The position numbers and the translations under genes were made by a program. Below the pieces are notes generated by a model. It was not told the DNA's origin. It saw only the letters and a program-made list of their open reading frames with translations, and did not search any database. From Rhodovastum sp963804495 (lineage in GTDB: Bacteria > Pseudomonadota > Alphaproteobacteria > Acetobacterales > Acetobacteraceae), in assembly GCA_963804495.1 (NCBI GenBank), contig CAWDQN010000009.1, positions 307,341-371,340 of the forward strand: a stretch of DNA of 64,000 bases, in the 5' to 3' direction. Below, in pieces: positions 1-8,789 of this stretch (the stretch's first letter is position 1; every line of letters starts with the position of its first letter).

Positions 1-2264
1 CGATCGACGGGCTGAAGATCGAACCGCTCGGCTTCGATGCCCGCGCGCCGGTGCGCGACGTGGCCACGCTGTACGAGAACCTGGATGACCGCGTCATGGC
101 CGGGTTCGGCGGGGTAGCCGAATACGGCATCACTGTGCGCTGGAACAAGAATTACCTCAAGCTCATCCGCATCCTGCTGGAGCGGCGGGCCGAGTTCGCC
201 GCGTTCGGCGGCGTGCAATTCGGCGGCGGCGCGACGCTGTCGGTCGATGACGCCTGGGCCTTCGGCTTCGACCACGTGGCGCTGTGCATGGGCGCCGGCC
301 GGCCGACCATCATCGACATGCCGAACGGGCTCGCCCGGGGCGTGCGCCAGGCCAGCGACTTCCTGATGGGGCTCCAGCTCACCGGCGCCGCCAAGACCTC
401 GTCGATCGCCAATTTGCAGATCCGCCTGCCGGTGGTGGTGATCGGCGGCGGCTTGACCGCCATCGACACCGCGACCGAAAGCCTCGCCTACTACGCGCGC
501 CAGGTGGAAAAATTCGCCCTGCGCTATCGCACCCTGGCCGCCGAGCGCGGCGAGGCGGCGGTGCGAACTGCCTGGAGCGCGGAGGAGGCGGAGATCGCCG
601 CCGAGTTCCTCGCCCATGCCGAGGCGATACACGCCGAGCGCGTGGCCGCCGCCGCCGAGGGCCGGGTGCCGCTGCTGGCCGAGTTGCTGGATTCCTGGGG
701 CGGCGCCACGGTCGCCTACCGCCGCAAGCTGACCGAAAGCCCGTCCTACACGCTGAACCACGAGGAGGTGGCGAAGGCGATGGAGGAGGGGGTGCGTTTC
801 GCCGAGGGCCTCGCCCCGATCGCCGTCGAGATCGACCGGTTCGGCCACGCCGCCGGCCTGCGCTGCAGCCGCGCCGACGGCACCGAGGTGGTGCTGCCCG
901 CGCGTGCCGTGCTGGTGGCCGCCGGCACGCAGCCCAATACCGTGCTGGCGCGCGAGCCGAGCGCCATGCAAGAGGGCCGCATCCGGCTCGACGGCAAATA
1001 CTTCCAGGCGGTAGACATCGAGGGCAACAACGTCACCCCGGTGCGCTCGCTGGCCAAGCCGGATGACAGCCATGTGCTGATGCACCGCAACGGCGGCGGC
1101 CGGTTCATCAGCTTCTTCGGCGATCTGCACCCAAGCTTCTTCGGCAACGTCGTCAAGGCCATGGGCAGCGCCAAACGCGGCTATCCGCTGGTCAGCCGCG
1201 TGCTCGCCCAGGTTCCGGCCTCGCCCGTTGCGGGAAAGGACCTGATTGCCCGTTGCCGGGACGAACTGACCGCCAGTGTGCACGCGGTGAACCGGCTGAC
1301 GCCGAACATCGTCGAAGTGGTGCTGCGCGCGCCGGCCGCGGCGCGCGCCTTCCATCCCGGCCAGTTCTACCGGCTGCAGAACTATGAAATGAACGCCTCC
1401 CGGCTGGCCGAGCCCGGTCTCGGCACGACGCTGCTGTCGATGGAGGGGCTGGCGATGACCGGCGCCTGGACCGACAAGGAGCGGGGTCTGCTGTCGGTCA
1501 TTGCCCTTGAGATGGGGGGCAGTTCCGATCTCTGCGCCCATCTCCGGGTGGGCGAGCGGGTGGTGCTGATGGGGCCGACCGGCGCGCCCACCGACATTCA
1601 TGCCAACACCACGGTGGCGTTGATCGGCGGCGGGTTGGGCAATGCGGTGTTGTTCTCGATCGGGGCGGCGATGCGGGCGGCCGGGTCGAGGGTGATCTAC
1701 TTCGCCGGCTACAAGGCGTTGCGTGATCGCTACAAGCTGGAGGAGATCGAGCGCGCCGCCGACGTGATCGTCTGGTGCTGCGATGAGGCGCCAGGCTTCA
1801 CGCCGAGCCGGACGCAGGACCGCAGCTTCGTCGGCAACATCGTGCAGGCCATCGCCGCCTACGGCGCCGGACGCCTGGACGGCCAGCCGATTCCGCTGAA
1901 CGAGGCCGAGCATCTGATCGTGATCGGCTCGGACCGGATGATGCAGGCGGTGGGTGTGGCGCGGCGCGGCGTGCTGGCGCCGTATCTCCGGCCCGGACAC
2001 ACCGCGATCGGCAGCATCAACTCGCCGATGCAGTGCATGATGAAGGAAGTCTGCGCCCAGTGCCTGCAGCCGCAGATCGACCCCGAGACCGGCGAACGGA
2101 CGGTGATTTTCTCCTGCTTCAATCAGGATCAGCCGCTGGATCGGGTGGACTTTCCGGCATTGAACGAACGGCTGCGGCAGAACTCGCTGCAGGAGAAGCT
2201 GACGGCGCAATGGATTGATCGGGCGCTGCGGAAGCTCAATGCGCGGGCGGTGGCGGCGGAGTGA
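1..2264 (+). CDS. FAD-dependent oxidoreductase with PyrK-like C-terminal module (5' end missing)
   Basis: The frame is open from the first complete codon in the window, so the true start lies upstream and at least 750 codons are visible. The first half resembles the small subunit of glutamate synthase (GltD): a GGGLTAIDTATES dinucleotide-binding turn lies near residue 155 and a second FAD-type segment (AARAVLVAAGTQPN) follows. The second half resembles the ferredoxin-NADP reductase fold of PyrK: an FAD-binding stretch HPGQFYRLQNYE, an NAD site ALIGGGLGNAVLFS, and a terminal Cys cluster (Cys-x5-Cys-x2-Cys-x17-Cys) suited to a [2Fe-2S] centre. The likely role is NAD(P)H-linked electron transfer to an unidentified acceptor. 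The substrate cannot be read from the sequence. The gene is convergent with the mechanosensitive channel gene, with a dyad repeat between them. Confidence 0.8.
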   Translation, partial: IDGLKIEPLGFDARAPVRDVATLYENLDDRVMAGFGGVAEYGITVRWNKNYLKLIRILLERRAEFAAFGGVQFGGGATLSVDDAWAFGFDHVALCMGAGRPTIIDMPNGLARGVRQASDFLMGLQLTGAAKTSSIANLQIRLPVVVIGGGLTAIDTATESLAYYARQVEKFALRYRTLAAERGEAAVRTAWSAEEAEIAAEFLAHAEAIHAERVAAAAEGRVPLLAELLDSWGGATVAYRRKLTESPSYTLNHEEVAKAMEEGVRFAEGLAPIAVEIDRFGHAAGLRCSRADGTEVVLPARAVLVAAGTQPNTVLAREPSAMQEGRIRLDGKYFQAVDIEGNNVTPVRSLAKPDDSHVLMHRNGGGRFISFFGDLHPSFFGNVVKAMGSAKRGYPLVSRVLAQVPASPVAGKDLIARCRDELTASVHAVNRLTPNIVEVVLRAPAAARAFHPGQFYRLQNYEMNASRLAEPGLGTTLLSMEGLAMTGAWTDKERGLLSVIALEMGGSSDLCAHLRVGERVVLMGPTGAPTDIHANTTVALIGGGLGNAVLFSIGAAMRAAGSRVIYFAGYKALRDRYKLEEIERAADVIVWCCDEAPGFTPSRTQDRSFVGNIVQAIAAYGAGRLDGQPIPLNEAEHLIVIGSDRMMQAVGVARRGVLAPYLRPGHTAIGSINSPMQCMMKEVCAQCLQPQIDPETGERTVIFSCFNQDQPLDRVDFPALNERLRQNSLQEKLTAQWIDRALRKLNARAVAAE

Positions 2265-2267
2265 AGG

Positions 2268-2466
2268 AAGGCCAGGGGCTCTGCCCCTGGACCCCGCCAA
2301 GGGCCGAGAGGCCCTTGGAACCCATGACTTTAGACAGTTCTTATGAGGGGGCGGTGAGGAGGTGTTTGTGACAGCTCCTCACCGCCCCCTCATAAGAACT
2401 GCTTAAGTGGCGGGGTCCAGGGGGCCACTGCCCCCTGGCGGGTCCAGGGCAGAGCCCTGGCCTTGC
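2268..2466. repeat. 200-bp palindromic intergenic element, copy 1
   Basis: This spacer between two convergent genes is a nested dyad. An outer hairpin (CCAGGGGC, 3-nt loop, GCCCCTGG) lies at 2272-2290. A central 27-bp perfect stem follows, and a second outer hairpin (CCAGGGC, 3-nt loop, GCCCTGG) lies at 2444-2460. The same element, in opposite orientation, occupies 29515-29711. Related fragments lie at 34827-34903 and 41879-41960. It resembles the high-copy hairpin repeats found between genes in many alphaproteobacteria. A function as a bidirectional transcription stop is inferred from its position. Confidence 0.75.
2335..2401. terminator. 27-bp perfect stem-loop between convergent genes
   Basis: Bases 2335-2361 are the exact reverse complement of 2375-2401, with a 13-nt loop. 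The hairpin starts 71 bases after the oxidoreductase stop and 67 bases before the stop of the convergent channel gene. The stem has no clear T-run, so it may work in both directions or through Rho. The terminator role is inferred; the stem itself is directly visible. Confidence 0.6.
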
Positions 2467-2467
2467 T

Positions 2468-4858
2468 TCACGCGTGATCCCCAACCCCCACCGCCACCGC
2501 CGCCGGCAAAACCGCCAGTGCCGGCGGCGCGACGCCCAGCACGCGGTGGCTGGTCCAGGGGCTCTCCACCGCCAGCTCGTCGAACCGCGCCTTGATCCGG
2601 CGGTTGAGCTCTCGCGCCACTGCCCAGCGCTGGCCCGGCACCGTCTTCGTGCGGGTGCGCAGCACCAGCGCCGCGTCCAGAAACCGCTCCACCCCGAGCA
2701 CGTCGAGGTCGTCGCGGATCACGTGCTCCCAGCGCGGCTCCGCGCGCATCTCGCTGGCTGCCGCGCGCACCAGCTCGGCGATGCGTTCGGGGTCCTCGGT
2801 CAGTCCGATGCTCACGTCCACCACCGCAAAGCCGAAGTCGCGCGTCTGGTTGGTGACGGTGGTGACCGCGCTGAACGGCACGATGTGCACCGAGCCGTCC
2901 AGCGCGCGCAGCCGGATGGTGCGGATCGACAGCGCCTCGACGGTGCCGGACAGGCCGCCGAGGCTGACCACGTCGCCCACCTGCATGGCGTTCTCCAGCA
3001 GCAGGAACAGGCCGGTGATGATGTCCTGCACCAGCTTCTGCGAGCCGAAGCCGATGGCCAGGCCGACCACGCCGGCGCCGGCCAGCAGCGGTGCGATGTT
3101 CAGGCCGATCTCGCTGAGCACCATGAGCCCGGCAACCGTGCAGATGCCGACCAGCAGGGTGGTGCGCAGCATCGGCAGCAAGGTGCGCAGCCGCGCCGAG
3201 CGGGCGATCTGGGCCTCGCGCGTCAGCTGCGCCAGATGCCGCTGGATGCCGAAATTGGCGGCCTCCCACACCGCCAGCGAAATCGCCAGCGTCATGCCGA
3301 TGCTGCCCAGGGCACCGACGATTTGACCGCCCAGCGCACCGCCGGTGAACCAGGAGACGGCGTTGAGCCCCCAGGCCTGGAACAGCCCGACGAAGGCGAC
3401 CGTGCTGATGCAAGCGGTCAGCAACGCGCGGCCGACCGGCAGGTAGGCGTTCACGCGCGCCTGCAATTCCGGGTGGCGGGCGGCGGTGGCGGGTGGGATG
3501 TGCAGCGCCCGGTCCAGCGCGCCGCAGGCGATGACCACCAGCAGCCGCGCCAGCACCGCCACCGCGATGCCGGATACCACCACCCGCAGCAAGCGGGTAA
3601 ATCCGTTCGGCAGCTCGTAGGCCCATACCAGCCAGAGCGCCCCTAGGTAAAAAATGGCGATGATGTGCCACATGGCGGCGATGCGGTTGCGCAACATCGC
3701 CAGCACGCCGGTGCGGCCGTCGGCGGCGCGCAGGGCCGCGGCGATCGGGGCGCGGGTCTGCAGTACGATGGTAACCAGGCACAGCAGCACCACCATCGAG
3801 ACCAGTTTGAGCAACGCTTCGTGGGCGATATGATAGAGTCCGAACCACACCCCGATTTCAGGCGTGGCGTAGCCGAACACCACGAGCACGGCCAGCCTGC
3901 GGGTCCAGGACAGCACGTAGGCGGCGCGGCGCTCGGACAGCGGCACCAGGCGCAGCCGGGGCAGGCCGGGGCTGACCAGCAGGCGCATGACCGCGATCGC
4001 CAGCGTGCAGACAGCCGTGGCCTGCAGCACGCCGAGGATTACCAGGCGGGTGGTGAAGCTGTCGGCCAATTGTGTGCCGGCCAGAATGTAGCCGATCGCC
4101 AGCAGCGCCAGCACCGGCAGGATGTCGAGCAGGAAATGGCCGAGCGCATACGGCAGCCGGCGCAGCAGCAGCAGCGCTGGCAGCCTGCGGCGGAGCTTTT
4201 CGGTCTGGCCGGCCTCGGCCTCCGCCAGAGCTTCTGACTCCTCGGTTTCCTCGCTCGGCCCCTCCTCGTCGGGCGGCAGATCGGCGTTGCGGATGTCCGG
4301 GGCGGCGCGGTTCAGGGCGCCGGCCGCGCGGCGCAAGGCACGGCGCGTGGCGAATTCGGCGAGCAGGCCGGCGGCCAGCACCAGCAACAGCCGCCAGCCG
4401 GTGTTGAGCACCTGCTGCTGGCGGTCGGGATTGGTGGTCAACTGGACGAGCCAGTTGCCGAGAGTGCGAAAATCGGCGATCGCCTCGGCGTTCGCCACCA
4501 CCTCGTCGGACAGATGCGACAGGCGCTCGGAGATGCCGGCGAGGATTTGCGCGCCGACGCTGTCGGGGGCGAGCGGGATGGCGAGCTTGCTGTCGTCGGG
4601 TGGCGGCGCCGGGCCGGCCGGCGCTTCGGCGGTGGGGGGTTGGGCGGCGGCGGCGGCCGGTGGTGTGGCTTGTGCCGCCGGCTGCGCGGTGGCGCGGGCG
4701 ATGGCGTCCAGCACGGCGATGAGCTGAGCGCGTTTGGCGTCGTCGCGCAGCACGTCGAGGGCGGTCTGTGCCTGGGCGCGGGTAGGCGGCGCCTGCGCCG
4801 TGGCGGGCGCCACGAGCGAGGCGAGGGCGAGCATGATGGCGAGCAGGAAGCGGATCAT
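2468..4858 (-). CDS. Large mechanosensitive ion channel of the MscS family
   Basis: A 796-residue inner-membrane channel that would open under membrane tension to release solutes. The chosen ATG gives a clean signal peptide (MIRFLLAIMLALA, cleavage near ATAQA). A TTG seven codons upstream is possible but lacks a ribosome site. After the signal come a Pro/Ala-rich periplasmic stretch, an acidic linker (DEEGPSEETEESE) and many hydrophobic segments. The hallmark MscS pore helix and beta domain lie roughly at residues 560-740, including GVVGLAIGFGSQKLVQD, then GDVVSLGGLSGTVE and VPFSAVTTVTNQ. The size and N-terminal extension resemble the larger MscK/YbdG-type members rather than minimal MscS. 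It stands alone, divergent from etfB. Confidence 0.88.
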   Translation of the reverse strand: MIRFLLAIMLALASLVAPATAQAPPTRAQAQTALDVLRDDAKRAQLIAVLDAIARATAQPAAQATPPAAAAAQPPTAEAPAGPAPPPDDSKLAIPLAPDSVGAQILAGISERLSHLSDEVVANAEAIADFRTLGNWLVQLTTNPDRQQQVLNTGWRLLLVLAAGLLAEFATRRALRRAAGALNRAAPDIRNADLPPDEEGPSEETEESEALAEAEAGQTEKLRRRLPALLLLRRLPYALGHFLLDILPVLALLAIGYILAGTQLADSFTTRLVILGVLQATAVCTLAIAVMRLLVSPGLPRLRLVPLSERRAAYVLSWTRRLAVLVVFGYATPEIGVWFGLYHIAHEALLKLVSMVVLLCLVTIVLQTRAPIAAALRAADGRTGVLAMLRNRIAAMWHIIAIFYLGALWLVWAYELPNGFTRLLRVVVSGIAVAVLARLLVVIACGALDRALHIPPATAARHPELQARVNAYLPVGRALLTACISTVAFVGLFQAWGLNAVSWFTGGALGGQIVGALGSIGMTLAISLAVWEAANFGIQRHLAQLTREAQIARSARLRTLLPMLRTTLLVGICTVAGLMVLSEIGLNIAPLLAGAGVVGLAIGFGSQKLVQDIITGLFLLLENAMQVGDVVSLGGLSGTVEALSIRTIRLRALDGSVHIVPFSAVTTVTNQTRDFGFAVVDVSIGLTEDPERIAELVRAAASEMRAEPRWEHVIRDDLDVLGVERFLDAALVLRTRTKTVPGQRWAVARELNRRIKARFDELAVESPWTSHRVLGVAPPALAVLPAAVAVGVGDHA

Positions 4859-5193
4859 GCGGGCAGGCGGACCATGCAACGGGCGGCGGTGTCAACCGCG
4901 CGCGGCGGTCTGCAGGCTGGCGGGTGAAAGCGCTTCGTCCCTGACGTCTGCCGCCAATAGCCAGATCAAAAGAAGCGGTTCCAGGGGCTTTGCGTCCCGC
5001 GCCGGTCCCGCTGCAACGCAGCGCATGGTTTGACATCCGGGCCGGCCCACAACTAAGGTCCGCCCCTTCTATTGCATGTGCAAACAGGCGGGCACGCGCC
5101 CTGGCCGGGCGCGTCCGGCCAGCGGGCGTGTTCCGCCAGGGGAAGAACACCTCCCGGCCACGGTCCGGCAAGCTCAGGAAGCGGCGACACTCC
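4859..5193. other. Divergent intergenic region, mscS-type gene and etfB
   Basis: A 335-bp spacer between divergent genes, so both promoters should lie here. The open frame that runs through it into etfB has no family resemblance and is unlikely to be translated. The only promoter-like sequence I can point to faces etfB and is listed separately. Confidence 0.5.
5030..5057 (+). promoter_or_regulatory. Possible sigma-70 promoter of the etfB operon
   Basis: A perfect TTGACA box is followed after 16 bases by ACTAAG, a weak -10 element. This would give an untranslated leader of about 130 bases before etfB. The -35 box is convincing and the -10 is not. No operator is visible. Confidence 0.4.
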
Positions 5194-5943
5194 ATGAAGA
5201 TCCTCGTGCCCGTCAAGCGGGTGGTCGACTACAACGTCAAGGTCCGGGTGAAATCGGACGGCACCGGCGTCGAGACCACCGGGGTCAAGATGTCGATGAA
5301 CCCGTTCGATGAAATCGCGGTCGAGGAAGCGGTGCGGCTGAAGGAGAAGGGCATCGCGACCGAGATCGTCGCGGTGTCGCTGGGGCCACCCGCCTGCGCC
5401 GAGACCATCCGCACCGCCCTCGCCATGGGAGCCGACCGTGGCATCCTGGTGGAAACCGATGTCCCGCTGGAGCCGCTGGCGGTGGCCAAGTTGCTGAAGG
5501 CCTTGGTGGATCGCGAACAGCCGCAACTGGTGATTCCGGGCAAGCAGGCGATCGACGACGACATGAACGCCACCGGCCAGATGCTGGCCGCTCTGCTGGG
5601 CTGGCCGCAGGGCACTTTCGCCAGCAAGGTGACGGTGGAGGGCGGCGCCATCACCGTGACGCGCGAGGTGGATGGCGGGCTGGAGACGGTGGCGCTGCCG
5701 CTGCCAGCGGTGGTCACCGCCGATCTGCGGCTGAACGAGCCGCGGTATGCCAGCCTTCCCAACATCATGAAGGCGCGCAAGAAGCCGATCCAGACGGTCA
5801 AGCCGGACGAGCTCGGGGTCGACCCCGCGCCGCGCCTGACGGTGTTGAAAGTGGCCGAGCCGCCGAAGCGGCAGGCGGGCAAGAAAGTGGCCTCGGTGGC
5901 TGAACTGGTGGCCAAGCTGCGCACCGAAGCGAAGGTGATCTGA
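5194..5943 (+). CDS. etfB: Electron transfer flavoprotein beta subunit
   Basis: A 249-residue protein starting MKILVPVKRVVDYNVK, the canonical EtfB N-terminus. It contains the conserved segments MNPFDEIAVEEAVRLKE and GKQAIDDDMNATGQM, where AMP/FAD is bound at the subunit interface. With EtfA it carries electrons from acyl-CoA dehydrogenases to ETF:quinone oxidoreductase. An AGGAA ribosome site lies 13 bases ahead of the ATG; an in-frame extension of 68 codons upstream has no homology and is rejected. It is followed after 3 bases by etfA, so the two are co-translated. Confidence 0.96.
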   Translation: MKILVPVKRVVDYNVKVRVKSDGTGVETTGVKMSMNPFDEIAVEEAVRLKEKGIATEIVAVSLGPPACAETIRTALAMGADRGILVETDVPLEPLAVAKLLKALVDREQPQLVIPGKQAIDDDMNATGQMLAALLGWPQGTFASKVTVEGGAITVTREVDGGLETVALPLPAVVTADLRLNEPRYASLPNIMKARKKPIQTVKPDELGVDPAPRLTVLKVAEPPKRQAGKKVASVAELVAKLRTEAKVI

Positions 5944-5946
5944 CCA

Positions 5947-6882
5947 ATGACGTCCCTGGTTTTTCTCGATCACGACGGCGCCGTTATCAAGCAGCCGTCC
6001 CGTTCGGCGGTGGCGGCGGCGCTGAAGCTGGGCGAGGTGCACGTGCTGGTGGCCGGGCACGGCGTGCAGGCGGCGGTGCAGGCGGCGGCGAAGCTGCCGG
6101 GGGTGGCGAAGGTGCTGGTCGCCGATGCGCCGGTCTTCGAGCACCTGCTGGCCGAGCCGGTGTCGGCTTTGCTGGTGGCGCTCGCGCCGGGCTACAGCCA
6201 TTTGCTGGCGGCGGCCTCGGCGGAGGGCAAGAATGTGATGCCGCGGGTGGCCGCCCTGCTGGATGTGCAGGTGATCAGCGATGTCGCGGCGGTCGAGGGG
6301 CCGGATACCTATGTGCGTCCGATCTACGCCGGCAATGCGCTGGCGACGGTGCGCAGCGCCGACGCTAAACAGGTGCTGACCGTGCGCGCGGCGAGCTTCG
6401 ACCCGATCGCGGCCGAGGGCGGCAACGCCGCGGTCGAGGCGGTGTCGATCCCTGACGTGCCGAGCCCAGTCCGCTTCGTTTCGGCCGAGCTGACCCGCAG
6501 CGAGCGGCCGGAGCTGACCGCCGCGCGGGTGGTCATCTCGGGCGGGCGCGGCATGCGCAGCGGCGAGAATTTCCATCTGCTCGATGTGATCGCCGATAAG
6601 CTCGGCGCGGCCGTCGGCGCGAGCCGGGCCGCCGTCGATGCGGGCTTCGTTCCCAACGACTACCAGGTTGGGCAAACCGGAAAAATCGTCGCCCCGGATC
6701 TGTATATCGCCGTGGGGATCTCCGGCGCCATCCAGCACCTTGCCGGCATGAAGGACAGCAAGGTGATCGTGGCGATCAACAAGGACGAGGAAGCGCCGAT
6801 CTTCCAGGTCGCCGACTACGGTCTGGTGGCCGATCTTTTCACCGCGCTGCCCGAGTTGGCGGCCGAGCTGGAGCGCTCCTGA
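5947..6882 (+). CDS. etfA: Electron transfer flavoprotein alpha subunit
   Basis: A 311-residue FAD-binding subunit. The C-terminal FAD domain is unmistakable: VVISGGRGMRSGENF, GASRAAVDAGFVPNDYQVGQ, TGKIVAPDLYIAVGISG and INKDEEAPIFQVADYGLV. It forms a heterodimer with EtfB and accepts electrons in fatty-acid and amino-acid oxidation. It lies in the middle of etfB-etfA-hbd, 1 base ahead of the dehydrogenase gene. That spacing ties the electron carrier directly to a beta-oxidation or polyhydroxybutyrate enzyme. Confidence 0.96.
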   Translation: MTSLVFLDHDGAVIKQPSRSAVAAALKLGEVHVLVAGHGVQAAVQAAAKLPGVAKVLVADAPVFEHLLAEPVSALLVALAPGYSHLLAAASAEGKNVMPRVAALLDVQVISDVAAVEGPDTYVRPIYAGNALATVRSADAKQVLTVRAASFDPIAAEGGNAAVEAVSIPDVPSPVRFVSAELTRSERPELTAARVVISGGRGMRSGENFHLLDVIADKLGAAVGASRAAVDAGFVPNDYQVGQTGKIVAPDLYIAVGISGAIQHLAGMKDSKVIVAINKDEEAPIFQVADYGLVADLFTALPELAAELERS

Positions 6883-6883
6883 C

Positions 6884-7813
6884 ATGAACGTCGACATCAT
6901 CGCGGCCCCGGTCGTGGCCGATGCCCAAGCCTCCGTGCCCGAGATCGCGCGAGTGGGTGTGATCGGGGCCGGGCAGATGGGCAACGGCATCTCGCATGTC
7001 TGTGCCCTGGCGGGCCTGCCGGTGGTCCTGCTGGACGTGAAGCAGGAGGCGCTGGACAAGGCCATGGCCACCATGGGCCGCAACATGGAGCGGCAGGTGC
7101 ACCGCAACCTGATTACCGCCGACGACAAGGCTGCGGCGCTGGCGCGCATCACCACCAGCATCGACTATGCCGCCTTCGGCGACTGCGACCTGGTGATCGA
7201 GGCGGCAACGGAGAAGGAGGAGGTGAAGAAAGCCGTCTTCCGGACGTTGCTTCCGCATATCAAGCCATCCTGTATGGTCGCCTCGAACACCTCGTCGATT
7301 TCGATCACCCGGCTGGGGGCGGCCACCGACCGGCCGGGCAAGTTCATCGGCATGCACTTCATGAATCCGGTGCCGGTGATGAAGCTGGTGGAGATCATCC
7401 GCGGCATCGCCACCGACGAGCCGACGTTCCAGGCGACCCTGGCGCTGGCCCATCACCTGGGCAAGACCACCGCGGTTGCCGAGGATTTCCCGGCCTTTAT
7501 CGTCAACCGCATTCTGGTGCCGATGATCAACGAGGCGGTATATGCGCTGTATGAGGGGGTGGGCTCGGTTTCAGCCATCGACAGCGCCATGCGCCTGGGG
7601 GCCAACCATCCGATGGGGCCGCTGGAACTGGCCGATTTCATCGGGCTGGACACCTGCCTCGGTGTGATGCAGGTGCTGTACGAGGGGCTCTCGGACAGCA
7701 AGTACCGGCCCTGCCCGCTGCTGGTGAAATATGTCGAGGCGGGCTGGCTGGGGCGGAAGACCAACCGCGGGTTCTACGACTACACGCAGACGCCGCCGCG
7801 GCCGACGCGGTAG
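6884..7813 (+). CDS. hbd: 3-hydroxybutyryl-CoA dehydrogenase
   Basis: A 309-residue NAD(P)-dependent enzyme that interconverts 3-hydroxyacyl-CoA and 3-oxoacyl-CoA. The N-terminal Rossmann motif reads VGVIGAGQMGNGISHVCA. The catalytic segment is SNTSSISITRLGA and GMHFMNPVPVMKLVEII, which supplies the active-site His and Asn. The C-terminal dimerisation domain includes EDFPAFIVNRILVPMINEA and GPLELADFIGLD. Length and domain order are those of stand-alone Hbd/PaaH rather than of the large FadB fusion. It begins 1 base after etfA. Its preferred chain length and cofactor cannot be read from sequence. Confidence 0.93.
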   Translation: MNVDIIAAPVVADAQASVPEIARVGVIGAGQMGNGISHVCALAGLPVVLLDVKQEALDKAMATMGRNMERQVHRNLITADDKAAALARITTSIDYAAFGDCDLVIEAATEKEEVKKAVFRTLLPHIKPSCMVASNTSSISITRLGAATDRPGKFIGMHFMNPVPVMKLVEIIRGIATDEPTFQATLALAHHLGKTTAVAEDFPAFIVNRILVPMINEAVYALYEGVGSVSAIDSAMRLGANHPMGPLELADFIGLDTCLGVMQVLYEGLSDSKYRPCPLLVKYVEAGWLGRKTNRGFYDYTQTPPRPTR

Positions 7814-7820
7814 GAGTTGT

Positions 7821-7861
7821 GTGGCTCTCTGCTCCCGGCCGCTGCCGGCGTGGAGAGCCAC
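7821..7861. terminator. Stem-loop between convergent genes
   Basis: GTGGCTCTC at 7821-7829 pairs perfectly with GAGAGCCAC at 7853-7861. A smaller CCGGC/GCCGG pair sits inside the loop. It lies 7 bases after the hbd stop and just ahead of the stop of the convergent methyltransferase gene, so it can serve both. No T-run is present. Confidence 0.6.
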
Positions 7862-7873
7862 CGGTCCCTGTGG

Positions 7874-8638
7874 TCAGATCCAGACGTAGCGGGCCAGTTT
7901 TTGTACCGTATCGATCTCGGTCGGATGAATCAAATCCAACGTCCGAAGATAATCGTCCAGGCTAGGTTCCGTCGGTGCCCCGGCACTGAACTCCTCGACG
8001 ATCGAGAAATAGCTTTCCTCGAGAACGGTAGAAGCCGGATCAAGATTGGTCACCAGAATCAGGCCGGTTGGCGGGCTGTTCACCGGATATATCCGCAACG
8101 ACGGCCTGTATTTCTTCAGGATCGTTACAACCTTCCAAACATCGCCAGTCCACCATCCGGGAACGATGGACTGATGCCGCTGTTCCATGTCGTCTTCTTG
8201 ACGGACCGTCATGAAACGATCGCTCGGTATGCAATCATGCAGCATGATAACCGAGTTAGGCCGGCAAAATTTTTCAATTTTTGCAAAATCACGTAAAAGG
8301 AACTCGAAGAGGTGCATTCCATCCAAAAATACCATGTCGATCGGCGCTTTGAAGATTTCAATCGGGCTATATTGGTCAAAAAAACGGTCACTTGCCATTT
8401 GAAAAAAGTGACAAATTGGCTTCTTTCCGATCACGTTAGTATCAATTGAAAATTTTGGATCAACCGCAAGGCTATGACATTCGGGATAGGCTAGGCTCGT
8501 GCCGAAATTCGTTCCTATTTCGAAGTACGTTCTCGGGCGAAGCATTGTCAATAGCATGCCAATGACCAGTTCATATCGGGTGGCATGGATATCGACAGCA
8601 AACGCGCTTTCAGTCTGTGCAGGTTGATCTTCGCTCAT
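7874..8638 (-). CDS. Class I SAM-dependent methyltransferase (glycan cluster)
   Basis: A 254-residue protein with the SAM-binding motif I YFEIGTNFGTSL near residue 40. An acidic post-motif follows (PIDMVFLDGMHLFEF), then LHDCIPSDRF. This pattern fits small-molecule or sugar O-methyltransferases of the Methyltransf_24 type. Its neighbour on the same strand is a large glycosyltransferase, so a role in methylating a surface glycan is inferred. Much of the gene is clearly richer in A and T than its surroundings, especially 8200-8520, which suggests transfer. The acceptor is unknown. Confidence 0.7.
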   Translation of the reverse strand: MSEDQPAQTESAFAVDIHATRYELVIGMLLTMLRPRTYFEIGTNFGTSLAYPECHSLAVDPKFSIDTNVIGKKPICHFFQMASDRFFDQYSPIEIFKAPIDMVFLDGMHLFEFLLRDFAKIEKFCRPNSVIMLHDCIPSDRFMTVRQEDDMEQRHQSIVPGWWTGDVWKVVTILKKYRPSLRIYPVNSPPTGLILVTNLDPASTVLEESYFSIVEEFSAGAPTEPSLDDYLRTLDLIHPTEIDTVQKLARYVWI

Positions 8639-8789
8639 TTGACCTCCGTACCTGGTTGGCCGTACAAAATATTATGACGAAGTTTTGACCACGAGCGCGC
8701 GTCCACAAGGGACACCAGCGACTTTATTCAGTGGAATTTCATATTGCTCGGAACAACGAGATGTATTGTCAGTGGTCTTGAAGGGGGCA

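Noticed and set aside
4990..5193. 68-codon N-terminal extension of EtfB
   Set aside because: The canonical EtfB start and an AGGAA site lie downstream; the extension is Arg/Pro-rich and unlike the family.
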